This document shows, piece by piece, positions 41,031 through 52,671 of a stretch of DNA of 64,000 bases. The stretch comes from Zygaena filipendulae (taxonomy: Eukaryota; Arthropoda; Insecta; Lepidoptera; Zygaenidae). The notes beneath the pieces were generated by a model that was not told the origin of the DNA, searched no databases, and saw only the letters and a program-made list of their open reading frames with translations. The DNA is taken from the NCBI GenBank assembly GCA_907165275.2, contig OU015658.1, positions 3,112,501 through 3,176,500 on the forward strand, given 5' to 3'. The first letter of the stretch is position 1. The number at the start of each line of letters is the position of its first letter. A program made the translations under genes and the position numbers.

Positions 41031-43980
41031 GATGATAAAAATAAATTAAAAATTGGGTAACTCATACGTGAACAAATCAATTAGACTAACTTTCACAAGG
41101 GAATTACATAATAACTACATATGTCGTCATAGTTTCATAATCGATCGGGATTACAAAAAAAATAAATGAGTGCTACCTATCGAACAGAACCCAGATAGGT
41201 ACTCAAATGTCAAGAGGGAACTTGATATCTCGAGATCTTCCACGATCTAGCCACCTTGCGCTTTTGGAGCTGGAACCTTGGTAGGGTATCGGTAGGTCAG
41301 ATTTTATATTAACCTATATTTTCATGTAACACTGCAGACGTGTTCGATTTATATGTACTTAAATGGTATCTTTGGTCGAGGTGAACTGTGCACGCAAATA
41401 CACAATGACGCCATTTTTAGTCCTAAAAATACAAAACGACGACGAGATTGTAATCAGATGAATGATACAATTTCCCTGCGACATACAATGTAGACCGTAA
41501 CACTGAAAGCATATACGGCTAAAAGGTAGGTAAATTTAGTCGCAATGAGATTAGAACCCCTTTGACGGCCCGGTGACGGTGCCGTTCGTTCGGTGCGATG
41601 TGCATTTTACAAACTGCTAGCTACCTACTAGTGTACTCTTGGGGTTACAACTTACAACTGTTAAGTTACAAGTTTAAGTACATTTGGACATAAATGATTT
41701 CGTAAAGAGTAAAACAGTTTATAGGTAAGTACCTATTTAATTTTGTTGCTATAAAAGGTAAGTAGGTATTTGTTTTATCTCTAACGATTAGTGCAGTAAA
41801 TCAGTGCACCGACCGGTATTAATAAACTGCAAAAGACTGTGACAAAAATTGTAATAAGAGAAGATAGCTTACAATAAATGCTATATAAAAAAATATTTCA
41901 ATTTCAGTTTTTTACTTTTCGTTATTCTTTGCAAGATCAAACAAACGCCTCCTGTAGGCGACGTAATTTTTGTTAATTAGATTTAGCCGTAACTTTAATA
42001 AAATTTGTCTGTTTTGCTACCTATAGCTATAGAACTTAATTACCTAAGCTAAATTTAATTACTTAATTTGTTCGTATGTGTATCGTTTACAGTAATAAAC
42101 GCGGATGCTGGTGTGGATGCGTGGTGGTGCATTGAGGCACATGTGTGCGTTTACGCTCGCCCTTAATAATGTGGAACGCATAGAAACTAGTAGTAGTCCG
42201 CTAGGCGCAACCGTCGCGAGTGCATACAGGTACCTACAGCTTCTTTACCGTCATCCACGCTAGTAACGGGTGAACTTAGTTTTCCATTTGATTTTGAACG
42301 GACCCGCTCATCTACACCTCCTAACGTTATTATGCCTAAGTGTTGTATAAATGTTTAGCAGCAGAGAATAAGGGGATATCTTTGCTGTGAGTCAGCGCTA
42401 ATGGAGTACCAGACGAGGTGCATCCTATAGCTCGGACTAAGCTGTTAACAAAAGCTGCATAAAGCGCTTCGCATGTGCAGGCATGGCGCTTGGCGGTGCG
42501 GTGCTTGTTTCCGTCGGAAATGCCTGTAAACGCGCTGTCTAGCTGCCTTATTAAGTTTGTATCCGTTTACTCGGCAATCTGTTCATGATAACATAATAAT
42601 TTTGTGCATTATTGTTCAACAATTTATTACTAGGTATATCAAGAGTAATTTCAATATTGTTTAGGATGAAATTGTTGAAATTAATATGGAGACGCTTACC
42701 TTTTTTTTTCAGATAAATAAAAAAACGGGATATTTTTTTTCTGTTAACTGTAAATATAATTTGCCTATTTTTATCTTTTTTATTTTATGAAAACAAAATA
42801 CCTAATACATTTTACAACTTAAAATTAATACCTATTATTCCAAACGGCAATAATAGGTATTAGGTATTGTTAGCAAAAATAATATTTTATATATAAAATC
42901 AGTCCTCTTTCCCTCAAAATCCAAAAGTATTTGACCGACAAAGTCGTGGCCGACCCGCGGCTGTATTTGGACAAACCTTTCTTTCATCGACCGCTAAATT
43001 CGTTTTTATAAAGCTTTTATTAATTTCGCCTTTCAATGACTGAAGTTTTTCCGGTACACAACTCCGCTAATGGTTATTTTCTTTAGCCCCATGGTTGTTT
43101 TTTTATATTGAAGTTAAAGTTGATTCTGCCCCTTGCGATTGTCTTAAGTACCTATACTTATATTTAAAGTTCAATTTAATTCTAATGCGAACCTACATAT
43201 TATTTTGACTTAATTTTTTTTCCTATAACGTAGGACGTTCCTATAACGTTTTAATTTACCATAGTGGCTGCCTTATAGGAAAATGGTAAATTGTGTAAGA
43301 ATTATAATGGTAAATTGTGTAAGAATACAGGAAGTCTCGTTTTATTTACAATGTCTCGTCATTTCCTGGAGCATTTCTCATTCTCCCGGTTGCCGAAGTA
43401 GGTACCAACCTTGGCAAATTGAATTTTATTCAGAGCCATTGAGACGTATATCGGGTCAACCCAGCGCATCATATGGCTATAGAGCTATATTATTGGGTTG
43501 TATGAGTCAGCTTTGTGTCCCCGACTTGCCCGTGGGACTCATAACGTGGAAGACGCGAGCGAATTTGCGGCGTTCACTAGGTCAGAATATTAAATAATGC
43601 AACGCCGATGTGGGCAACCCTAATTTATTGTATTCCTTACAAAAGGGAGGCATATTTCGACGCTACTTTAGAACGTTGCAAGTATAAGTTTCTTGACACA
43701 AAAGCTTGTTTTTGGTTCACGTTGGTACTGCTCATAATATTATATTAAAGATCTTTTTATTTTGTAGTTAAAACGAAAAAATAAACATACAGAGAAAATT
43801 TTGAAAGTAACATTACTTTTAAGTCACTTTTATTCGGTACCCCTTCATTAATTTCTTTTCATCTAGGCATATTATAAAATTCCGGGTAAAAAGTGTCCAT
43901 GTTAAGTTAAATTATTAAATATCTGCTTTTATTTAATTTATTTACTGTATACATGGTAATATAATTTATATTAACTTTAT
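41031..43980. other. Intergenic or long intron, nothing recognised
   Basis: No coding sequence found. GC-richer islets occur at about 41565-41605 and 42100-42240; they could be non-coding exons or regulatory DNA but nothing identifies them. Confidence 0.4.
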
Positions 43981-43989
43981 ATATATTCC

Positions 43990-44116
43990 GGTTCTGTGTA
44001 ATGCCACTAAAGTATCCCCTAGCCAAAAGGTTGACTGGTAGAGAATGCCTTAGGCGTTAAGTCCGCCTTTTGTACATAAATGTGCAATAAAGTTCTTTAA
44101 ATAAATAAATAAATTC
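43990..44116 (+). mobile_element. LINE-type 3' end
   Basis: The segment AGAATGCCTTAGGCGTTAAG ... TCCGCCTTTTGTACA ends with GTGCAATAAAGTTCTTTAAA and (TAAA)n, a common 3' end of lepidopteran LINE or LINE-tailed repeats. Confidence 0.55.
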
Positions 44117-44578
44117 TTTTAATTAACTGACAAACATCCATACATTACAAACTTTCATGTCTATAATATACGTATTAGTGGGATGTTCATTGTTCATACA
44201 CGACAATACGCATGTTTATCGAAATAGGTACGACGCTTTATTTGTTGACATGTTACTTATTCGGTTACTTGAGTAAAAAAGTGGAACAGAACCATTATTT
44301 CCAAAGTGAATCCTCTTCATACGTGTATCATACCGTTATGTTACGTAAGGGCACTTCCCCATCCCGACGGAAGGATCCTCTCGCTGTTTTATTTAAATTA
44401 CCACATTCATACACTTTTATGTTTAGACTATAGGCAGGTATATCAATTTTTTAAGATTCACACTGATATTATATAGAGTAGGTATCGCGTTGAACTGATT
44501 TGAGTTGTGAGCTATCACCGTAGCGTTATTCTTGATTTATATCTAGGTTTAGTAAATACATTTCCTAACCTATTATTA

Positions 44579-44771
44579 TCCTACTAATATTATAAATGTG
44601 AAAGTGTGGATGTTTGGATGTTTGTTACTCAATCACGCAAACAGATTTGGATGAAATTTGGCATGCACGTTGTCAGGGGTACAGAGAAGGACATGCATAG
44701 GGTACTTTTTATCCCGGAATTCCCGCGGGAACTCCGAAATTACCGCGGGTGAAACCGCGGGACACAATTAG
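44579..44771 (+). mobile_element. Helitron-like element, near full length
   Basis: Starts A|TCCTACTAATATTATAAA; GGAATTCCCGCGGGAACTCC and the hairpin CCGCGGGTGAAACCGCGG; ends ACACAATTAG|T (the family CTAG changed to TTAG). Confidence 0.7.
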
Positions 44772-44904
44772 TTTTTAATATAGAGAAATGAAAAGAATTT
44801 TTACCTCGACCGACGTATATTGAAATTTGAATCTCTCGCTGCTCTCAGGATTCTAATTTAGAATCCGTTGTTCCACTCTGGATCCGAAATAGTTGCACCA
44901 AATG

Positions 44905-45072
44905 CTACGCGTTACGACGTTTCGTAGCACCGATATTACGTAGCGCCGATGTTACGTAGTACCGATATTACGTAGCACCAACGTTACGTAGCACCGATAT
45001 TACGTAGCACTGATGTTGCGTATACGTAGCACGAATGTTACGTAACATCGATGTTACACAGCACTGATATGT
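44905..45072. repeat. Short tandem array, unit about 16-17 bp
   Basis: Degenerate units of the form GTTACGTAGCACCGAT / ATTACGTAGCACCGAT repeated about ten times, decaying at both ends. Confidence 0.85.
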
Positions 45073-45429
45073 TTCGTGGCGCGGCAAAGCTACTCTTCAG
45101 TTTTCCCGAGAGTGCTACGGAATTCTATTGCGCTAGAGATCAGAAACAAGTAGTGCCCCGTAATTATTATGGGTTACTTCCATTTATCCTCGTCACCAGT
45201 GACAATTGGGACATTTTATGACAATATCCATAAAAATAGACATGTCCTCAAGTCTTAGTTTGTCTTCTCGTTTTTCAGCATAAACGCGCTTTTAATTAGC
45301 CTAATACTCAAGAGTATTCATGCATTAGAACGAAGAACATCTTTTACTAATGTAAATCCAAGAATTGAAACAGTTTTACACAAACAATTTTCAGGAGATA
45401 CTAAGAACCTATTGACGTGCTGAGTTCTT

Positions 45430-45565
45430 CAAATCAAATCAAATCAAATCAAATATGCTTTATTGCCCCAGAAGAGAAAATAAAAACTAAGACAGATAAA
45501 ATCTTCTTCTTCTTTTTTATTAAATGGCAACTTTTGAGTAATTGTGCCAACTGCCAATGACAATG
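45430..45565. repeat. (CAAAT)n microsatellite and dispersed repeat
   Basis: Five CAAAT units followed by ATGCTTTATTGCC; then CTTCTTCTTC and TGCCAACTGCCAATGACAAT, resembling 1-130. Confidence 0.5.
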
Positions 45566-46087
45566 ACAAAGCAACGCGATTGGAGTAAAAAAACAAACAC
45601 GAGATATATTTTAAAATCATGAGATTTCCAAAATAAAATAAAGAACTAAGCAATTCCTCACAATTTTACTCAATACAAGTGTAATTATGTCACATATCAA
45701 ATTACACAGACAACGTAACTGAATTACAGCCGGGTACAGTGGGCGACACGTGACCGCGCATCTAGATGGCTGTGTTGTGCTCAACTGCAATGCGCCCACA
45801 ACCGCATAGTGTGTATGACGCCTTACTACGAAAACATGTCCTTCGATCGCAAACTCGATTTTGCCCTTATTTTTACTACAATGCTCCTTTATGGGTTCTT
45901 CAAATTGTACCTAAAGTATCGTACGCAATAGAATATTATATTTTCCTGGAGATTTCCGAAGACTAAATTAAGTATAGATAAAATAATATTCCAGTTTTAT
46001 TTGAGCTAAAAGTATAGGTTACTTTGTATATTACTTTGTTATGCGATCAAAATCAATGAAACTTAGGTAGAAACGTAGGTGATAATT

Positions 46088-46345
46088 ATACTTACCGGTA
46101 GGGCAATTGTTACATAATTATGTGATTTTTGTTTCTATCATTTTTCGATTTCAATCGGAAATAGCGTTTTGTGATTAAATAATCATGTTTAGACAGCTTC
46201 AACTTTTGAAGTATGTTTATTTTGGTTGATTGCTATCTATTGTAGGTGTCAAAACGTGCATAATATTGAAATCGCAAAACCGCGATGTTTTTGATTGCAA
46301 CCGAAAAATTATAGAAACAAAAGTTACATAATAGCCCTGCTGAAC
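46088..46345. mobile_element. MITE-like element, copy 2
   Basis: Imperfect terminal inverted repeats: AGGGCAATTGTTACATAA and, inverted, AGGGCTATTATGTAACTTTT, both followed by TTTGTTTCTAT.ATTTTTCG. The centre contains CAGCTTCAACTTTTGAAGTA. A truncated inverted copy is at 30672-30870. Confidence 0.65.
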
Positions 46346-46550
46346 TCAGTTCATTTTCATAAATTTTAATGTACAGAAGAGTGGAGTTTTAGTATACTTA
46401 CATGGTGAATTTTTCGAGTGGGCGTGAACCGCGTGGATGGCCTAATATGAAACTGCGAGGGAAAAATGCTCAAGTAATCGCGGGGTGGATTTTGATCAAA
46501 ATTAAAACCTTATACCTACTTAGATATTTTTTAAATTATTTTCTTACCAG

Positions 46551-46607
46551 GGGATCGAACCGGTGGATTTAAAAAGTAAAAAATACAAATTCTGCATTAT
46601 TGCGCCA
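46551..46607 (-). mobile_element. tRNA-derived SINE-like fragment
   Basis: On the minus strand TGGCGCAATAATGCAG resembles a pol III A box and CCGGTTCGATCCC, about 45 bases later, is a good B box. The region between does not fold as a tRNA, so a decayed SINE head or tRNA pseudogene is likely. Confidence 0.35.
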
Positions 46608-46702
46608 TCTCATAGTGTTGTTTATAATGGTCAAATTCTGCGAAGTACCACTGTCCTAATTGTAATGGAAAACTAGTGGAAAGGTCGCATTTTTAGATAA
46701 TA

Positions 46703-46865
46703 CTAGCTGTTCCCCGCGGTATCACCCACGTTAATTTCGGAGTTCCCGCTGGAATTCCGGGACAAAAGTACCCTATGTCGTTCTCTGTACCACAATGTGC
46801 ATGCAAAATTTCATGATGATCGGTTAAGCCGTTAAGATGTGAAAGCGTAACAAACTTATAATAAT
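46703..46865 (-). mobile_element. Helitron-like element
   Basis: CTAG end at 46703, GTTCCCCGCGGTATCACC, GGAATTCCGGGACAAAAGTA and the outer CGTAACAAACTTATAATAAT part. Confidence 0.6.
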
Positions 46866-46939
46866 AGTAATTCGTAAGAATTTAACCTCCATTCCGATAG
46901 TTATTATTATCTACAATTTATGAAATCGTAAGAAAAAGT

Positions 46940-47064
46940 TGTTTGAAGTTTGTAAATAATCTCTAGAACTACTGAACCGATTCTAAGAATTATTTCACTG
47001 ATAGGAAGTTACATCCTATCCTAGTGACATAGGATTATTTTTAGAGAGCCCCGGGGAAAGCTAG
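46940..47064 (+). mobile_element. Helitron-like fragment
   Basis: CTCTAGAACTACTGAACCGA and TTTCACTGATAGGAAGTTAC blocks, ending CGGGGAAAGCTAG|T. Confidence 0.55.
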
Positions 47065-47331
47065 TTATTATTAAACTGCGTGTTCTTAGTAGGATCTAGC
47101 ATCCATGACTCCGCATTTTGCGAGCGACTCAATTTATGCGATGGAACGACACCGCTGTATGACACCCGGTATTTGTGTCCTTACTCCCAGAGAGAAGGTA
47201 ATCACTACGTGCTTACTCCTTACCTGTTTGCAGCGCTCCGGTGCATATTAACGAATTGTTATATCAAATAAAAAATTATAATATTTTTGGAAATTGGAAT
47301 TCTCCATATTTTTTTATTATCATGGTAACAA

Positions 47332-47498
47332 CCCTTATATTATAAATGCTAAAGTGAGTTTGTTAGTTTGTTTGTTACGCTTTCACGCCTTAACATAAAA
47401 TTTGGCATGCCCGTTGTCAGGGGTTACAGAGAAGGATATAGGGTACTTTTTATCCCGGAATTCCTGCGGGAACTCCGAAATAACTAACGAACAGCTAG
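47332..47498 (+). mobile_element. Helitron-like element
   Basis: CTTATATTATAAATGCTAAA start, TTACGCTTTCACGCCTTAAC, GGAATTCCTGCGGGAACTCC and CAGCTAG|T end; the hairpin portion is shortened. Confidence 0.65.
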
Positions 47499-47985
47499 TA
47501 AAGAATATTTGATTGGTTGATTTTCAGGCCCGCTTAGTCACATAAAAATAAACAATTGAACATGGCGCATCGCCGCTGCTGCCGCGGCACGCTGAGTGAT
47601 AAATTAATCACTATGCCCGACGCTCTTACATGGGCATTATAAATAGTGGCCGGTTCTTATAAATAATGCCCAGTTAATCACGTTGCCCGAAACATCTATA
47701 CAATAATGAATAGATGAATATCTATAAAAGAATGTCCGGAAGGTCCACTCTGGTTAGGGTTGCCACAATTGGGTTCCTAGGGAAGAAAAAAAGGATTTTC
47801 CAAAATTTTATTTATTTATACTTGAAGACATTGTTTGTGTGTTTCTAGCACACACACACAACAGCACTAACAGTTTTTCCTTAAATTGGAAGTTATCTTT
47901 ACATTCCCAGTATAGCAACTCATTTTTGTGTTAAATTATTCATATACTTATCAAGTAATTCATTTTCCACACACAGTAAAAATTG

Positions 47986-48109
47986 GAAATAAAGTATTTT
48001 CATATACTTTATGCAAAAGTATAAATTATGTTTACCAAAAATAATCCTACTTTATTTTTGGAAAACATATTTTGTACTTTGCATAAAGTATGTGAAAATA
48101 CTTTATTTC
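47986..48109. mobile_element. Palindromic MITE-like element
   Basis: Arms of about 35 bp: GAAATAAAGTATTTTCATAT at the left and its inverse ending at 48109, with one substitution and one indel, around a 55-bp centre that holds a second smaller inverted repeat (CCAAAAATAA...TTATTTTTGG). Confidence 0.65.
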
Positions 48110-48242
48110 TAATCTTTAGGTACTTAGTTCTAGTAGTAGTCTTCGTTAGTATAAAGTATAGTTGGCAACTCTTTCACAACCCCTTAAAATTCCATGCATT
48201 GATAGTCATAATATGGCAAGAAAAGCCACAGTAGCAATTATG

Positions 48243-48720
48243 AGGCTCCGTTCGGGTCATTATTCCATCAAAGTCACTTGCATTTCTCATTGAGAAAAGT
48301 CCCGTCACCAAACTGCGATCTCTGTGGTGTACCGTAGGACATAATGCATGTTTTGATGGAGTGTGTCCTTGGCGAGGCCTACCGTACTGACAAGTGTAAA
48401 TACTTCTTGAAAGAATCTGCTGATTGCAATATTGTACGTATTGTCAGATACACTTTCAGATCGGACTAAATGTTTGGTTGAGCTGTATGAGTTGAGGTTT
48501 GAATCGGATCACTAAGATCTCGGTTGATACAGCTCAACTGAGATCTTATAGTGATCTGAAGACTCAAGGCTGTTTCATCTTATCTTAGACTTAATCTTAT
48601 ATTTAATCTAGTGTGTTGTGTTATTATAGTTAATTTAGTGTGTTCTGTTGATGCAACTGAGCGGCTTAATCACATTTCGATTAAGCTCATTAATAAAGAT
48701 TAAAAAAAAAACTAACTATG
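48243..48720 (+). pseudogene. LINE 3' end with C-terminal zinc motif and poly(A)
   Basis: The plus strand encodes, with a stop and frameshifts, RLRSGHYSIK..., SPNCDLCGVP and HVLMECVL. This is the RLRTGH...C-X2-C-X(n)-H-X4-C ending found at the C-terminus of Jockey/R1-type LINE polyproteins. An AT-rich 3' UTR and an A-run at 48701-48710 follow. Only the 3' end of the element is present, as usual for truncated reverse transcription. Confidence 0.75.
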
Positions 48721-49960
48721 GTCGTTCAAGTAAATTTTATGCTTACCTATCATTAAGAAATTGCAATGTTTTATGTTAACATACCTTCGAATTTATCGAT
48801 AGAGCGTTATGTTACATTGCTTGTTGTTTTATGTATAAATAATGTTGCCTATATAATTTTATATTTACCTACTTACTAATTTGTTTTACATAATTATAAT
48901 TCAATACAGCTAGCTAAAGGTATAGGAAATCTTTATTGAATTTCCATATTATAATTCTTTAGCGAAACTTTTGCCTCTGTTATTTGCTTTAAGCGCTCAA
49001 ACAAACATTTTACTAAGCTTGAACTCTGCAAAGCGTAAAATTGACTTTGGCGCGAACTTTATTCAAAGTAAACTCTAGATTTTAAACCTGACTGCACAGG
49101 GAACTAGTTCAAAGGTTAGTAAGGGGTTTCATACCTACTTTGTTAAATATACACTTTTATAATAGGTACCTCCCATTACCATGTATGTAAATTATTATTA
49201 TTGTCCTATACGGATTAATGATTTGTTGACTGTAGGTAGATAATACCTGTAGGTAATAGGTACCTGTAAAATTAAAAAATAAGAAAACAACATCGGAATA
49301 CAAAACAACTACATTAAAGACCAAAACTTACTTACTTATCTACCTACTTACTTTTTGCCAAAAACAAATTTAAAATTATTTAATCCTGCAGAGAAAAACC
49401 TTATGGGTTTTAAACCACGGTAGTAAACTCTGCTATTTGTCTTTCATTCATTTAATGAATGAATGAATGATCCACTTTTAAATCATAGAAGATTAAGTTG
49501 GCATGTTTAAATCAAAAGTTATGGAAGCAAAGGCAATAAATACAGGCCAGAGGATAGTATGAAAGTTATATTTTTCACGCGCGCTGAATTCGCTTCTCCC
49601 GTATTTACCATAATCTGCTAACACGGGCGGGCATCGGGAGGGACATAAAAGGGCGTGTAATGCCTGCAGGGTTGGACGGGTCATTGCATTCAACACTGAT
49701 TTTAATCATCGAAATGGTTATGTAAAACAAATGGGTCCTAAAAGCCTCAGATAAAGTTATTAAGTACTATTAAGATTGGAATTTTGGTTTTCAGATATAC
49801 CTACTTATATGTTAATTAACCTTGTAATTGAAAGAGATGACGATAAAATTTTTGCGATAGAAAAATACCTAAAGTGCTTCTATTCTTATCGTAGGTATAC
49901 CTACCTACTGCTCGGAACTTCTAAACAGTTTTTATAAATATTCGATACTAGATTCGTTTA
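48721..49960. other. AT-rich DNA, nothing recognised
   Basis: No gene or clear repeat seen apart from an ATGAATGAATGAATGA microsatellite at about 49455. Confidence 0.4.
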
Positions 49961-49965
49961 GGCGC

Positions 49966-50056
49966 AAATGGTCCAATTCGCAAATGGTCCAGAGGGTTTA
50001 AAATGTCCAATTCGCAAACCGTCCAATTAGCAAATGGTCCAATTCGCAAATGGTTA
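49966..50056. repeat. Short tandem array of CAAATGGTCCAATTCG units
   Basis: About five imperfect copies of a 17-18 bp unit (GCAAATGGTCCAATTCG), with an interruption AGAGGGTTTAAAAT. Confidence 0.85.
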
Positions 50057-50445
50057 TGTAATGAAAAGGGATTGATATAAATGTTGCAAAAACTAGAATT
50101 TAATATAGTAGTAGGTATTAGCATAGTTTACTGACAATGTTTTTTTTTCTCGCATGTATATGAATGATAGATCACTCTATCTATTGTTTGCCATTTCATT
50201 ACTTTTTAACATAGCCTCTTAGTTAAATATAATAAAATATCTAGATAACCAGTGCTTGTTTTCGTATAAATAAATAAATACCTCAGAATAGATGAACAAC
50301 CGAACAAATAAACTACGTAACACTATTAATATGTAGGTATACCTACGAGCAATGATTTGTTTGTTGTTTGGTTGATATGGGATGAAATTCTAATATTAAA
50401 AATGCAAATGTGAGTTTTTCTTTTAATACGCTTTCATGTCTCAAG

Positions 50446-50924
50446 TGGACGCCGATAAGCAATTGAACACGTTAAGCGCTCTCTACATTCGCGCGCGAAC
50501 CGAATGAGTTCGCGAACCGAATGAGTACCTAATAGAGTACCTAAACACAAAACGTTCTCTAACTCTCAATAAAGCGTTCTGTATCAATAACTTAATTTTG
50601 TGGGTTAAAGCGCGCTCCACACGCGCGCGAAGCCGCGAAACAGCCGCGAAACACCCGCGAACTATTTAAGTGTGGTATCATGGTTCGCGGGTGTTTCGCG
50701 GCTTCGCGCGCGTGTGGAGCGCGCTTTAACCCACAAAATTAAGTTATTGATACAGAACGCTTTATTGAGAGTTAGAGAACGTTTTGTGTTTAGGTACTCT
50801 ATTAGGTACATTGTTTAAATAAGTACCAATAAAATGTTGAACATAAACGAATGTTTTAAAACACGATTTACCTACTTAAAATTTTTCCAGTGTGGGTTAA
50901 CACACTATTGCTTATCTATATCCA
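50446..50924. mobile_element. MITE (GATAAGCAAT family) containing a perfect long palindrome
   Basis: The left end TGGACGCCGATAAGCAAT and the inverse of the right end TGGATATAGATAAGCAAT match the ends of the element at 6841-7079. Internally it holds the inverted repeat 50525-50662 / 50683-50809, whose outer arms share AACGTTCTCTAACTCTCAAT with the 6841-7079 copy. Confidence 0.7.
50525..50809. repeat. Near-perfect inverted repeat, arms 138 and 127 bp
   Basis: By base-by-base reading the arms are identical over about 117 contiguous bases; the left arm carries one extra 11-bp tandem unit (AGCCGCGAAAC type) near the centre, and both end in CCCGCGAAC. The spacer is 20 bp (50663-50682). The inner arm is CpG-rich (GCGCGCGAAGCCGCGAAAC) and the outer arm AT-rich. 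Confidence 0.95.
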
Positions 50925-51689
50925 AATAATCGACTGATCATCATAAAATTTTGCATACACGTTGTCAGGGGTACAGATACGGAAATGGGGTAGTATCTAT
51001 TTGTGTTCCAGAATAAAAAAAATTGGTTATTCTAGCGGGTGGAACCGCGAGGAATAAGTTATACCAAAAATACTACCTTCAGATCACAGAGATTTTTTCT
51101 ATTGTGTTGGTATCTACTTTAATTTGAACGGATGCAAAATCTATTGTAATGTCATACTTAATGAATTTTTTGCCATTGGTTTGGAGTGGAATCCCATTAA
51201 CCGAGTAATTTGATTTGATTCGATATCCGTTCCGTCCTCCGTCCTAAATAAATGTTCACAGGATCGTAAAAATTTATTTTATAATTATTCTTGTTGGATA
51301 AAGATATTCTTCTCGGGATGATTTTTGCTTTGACTTATTATTTACGAGTATGTAAAAGAAAACCATTGGAAAAAGCTCACAAAAGGATATGTATTTCAAA
51401 GGAAAGACAAGAGAATGTAATTTATACTCATTATAAAATAATTACAAAAAAGTTTTAACACTGCATAATATAAAATGGTAGGTACCAAATTAGGTACTTC
51501 GTTGTCGTGTGTGGTTCGTATAATTTGTTCTTTTAATACTTTTATTTTATTATAGCATTATTTTTGCTTAAATATATATATATTTAATATAATATAATAT
51601 AATATTTCTTTATAAAACATAAGGTTTATATAATATTATGTTAAATAGGCACATTATGTAGGATTTTACAAATACTGTAGACACCGAAC

Positions 51690-51905
51690 TTCCTTAACAT
51701 TCTTCGAATCTGGGGGGCAATTCTCGCACATTCGAAGTAGACTCGGACTCGAGATAAAGTTCGAATTCGAACATTAAATCGAGATGAAGTCAAGTTGAGC
51801 AATTCTCGACATGTCGACTTCGACATTTCTCGAATGAAAGCCGTTCGAACTGCTTCGACTGGTCGGAAGCGGTCGAGACGTAAATTTCGAATTCGAATCT
51901 TCATA
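51690..51905. repeat. TTCGA/CTCGA-rich segment 1
   Basis: A dense, non-periodic run of TCGA-containing words (TTCGAATTCGAA, CTCGAGATAAAG, GACATGTCGACTTCGAC) inside AT-rich DNA. A matching segment lies at 52515-52660. Confidence 0.6.
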
Positions 51906-52117
51906 AATGTCCAATAGCGGTGTCGTGCGTGACAGTTTCAGAAGTTGTTGTTGTTTTTTATCTATCCCCATCTGGGACAGGCAAGGGACGTTGAGCCATA
52001 CAGCCAAGTCATATGTTACAGTTTTAGAAGTTTATTATGTATTAGTAAATATACTCCGTATTAAGTATTATGGTGGTAATTAACTGCAACTTCATAGCTT
52101 AAAGTTCCGATTAAGCA

Positions 52118-52250
52118 TCGAAATGCATATCAGCAACCCAATTGGATGTAAATATAACTTCAGAAAAAAAAACAAGGGAATCGTATTCTATACAGCCAAT
52201 TCAGGCTGTATGAACTACGATCCCTTTGCCTTCCCCAAAAACGGGTAAAA
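52118..52250 (-). repeat. Dispersed repeat segment related to 20340-20480
   Basis: Shared blocks include AAGCATCGAAATGCAT, GGATGTAAATATAACTTCAG and CCTTTGCCTTCCCC. On the minus strand remnants of the MHFDA frame are visible but interrupted by stops. Confidence 0.6.
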
Positions 52251-52514
52251 ACAAAAACTAATATTATGCATCACGATCCGTACTACGCAAACTAATTTAA
52301 ACAAAATTAAAGTGATGTTGTAAAAGTGATAAAAGTAAGAACTTTTCTTTTTTTTGGTACAAATATATTGTAAAATATGTTAGTTCTTGATATAAAACGA
52401 TGCACACTATTTAAAAACTTTAAAAAGCTGCTGCCTTTTTAGCTCCAGATGAATCATGTAGAATGGAATGGATACGGCTTTCGAATAAGCTTTTACTGGC
52501 AACATTTTACACTA

Positions 52515-52660
52515 TAAACTCGAAGTCTAGTTCGATTTGTGTTGAGAATAGGAGATACGAAGAAACAGGTTCGAGTATCGAGATTTTGTGGTCGACATAG
52601 GGATCGAACAGCAATCTCGAGTTCGAGATTTTTTCGAAGGAGGCGAGAATTGGGTCCCTG
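52515..52660. repeat. TTCGA/CTCGA-rich segment 2
   Basis: It contains GGTTCGAGTATCGAGA, GTCGACATAGGGATCGAAC and CTCGAGTTCGAGA, then GGCGAGAATTGGGTCCC, which mirrors GGGGGCAATTCTCGCAC in segment 1. Confidence 0.6.
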
Positions 52661-52671
52661 CACGGGTAATG

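Larger units (their letters stand above)
50389..51059 (+). mobile_element. Helitron-like element split by a MITE
   Basis: The outer part (TCTAATATTAAAAATGCAAA ... ACGCTTTCATGTCTCAAG) stops at 50445. The family body resumes at 50925 (CGACTGATCATCATAAAATT, CACGTTGTCAGGGGTACAGA) and runs to a degenerate GGTGGAACCGCGAGG hairpin near 51055. Confidence 0.6.

Noticed and set aside
46551..46607. A functional tRNA gene
   Set aside because: A- and B-box-like words are present but no cloverleaf can be formed; kept only as a SINE-like fragment.
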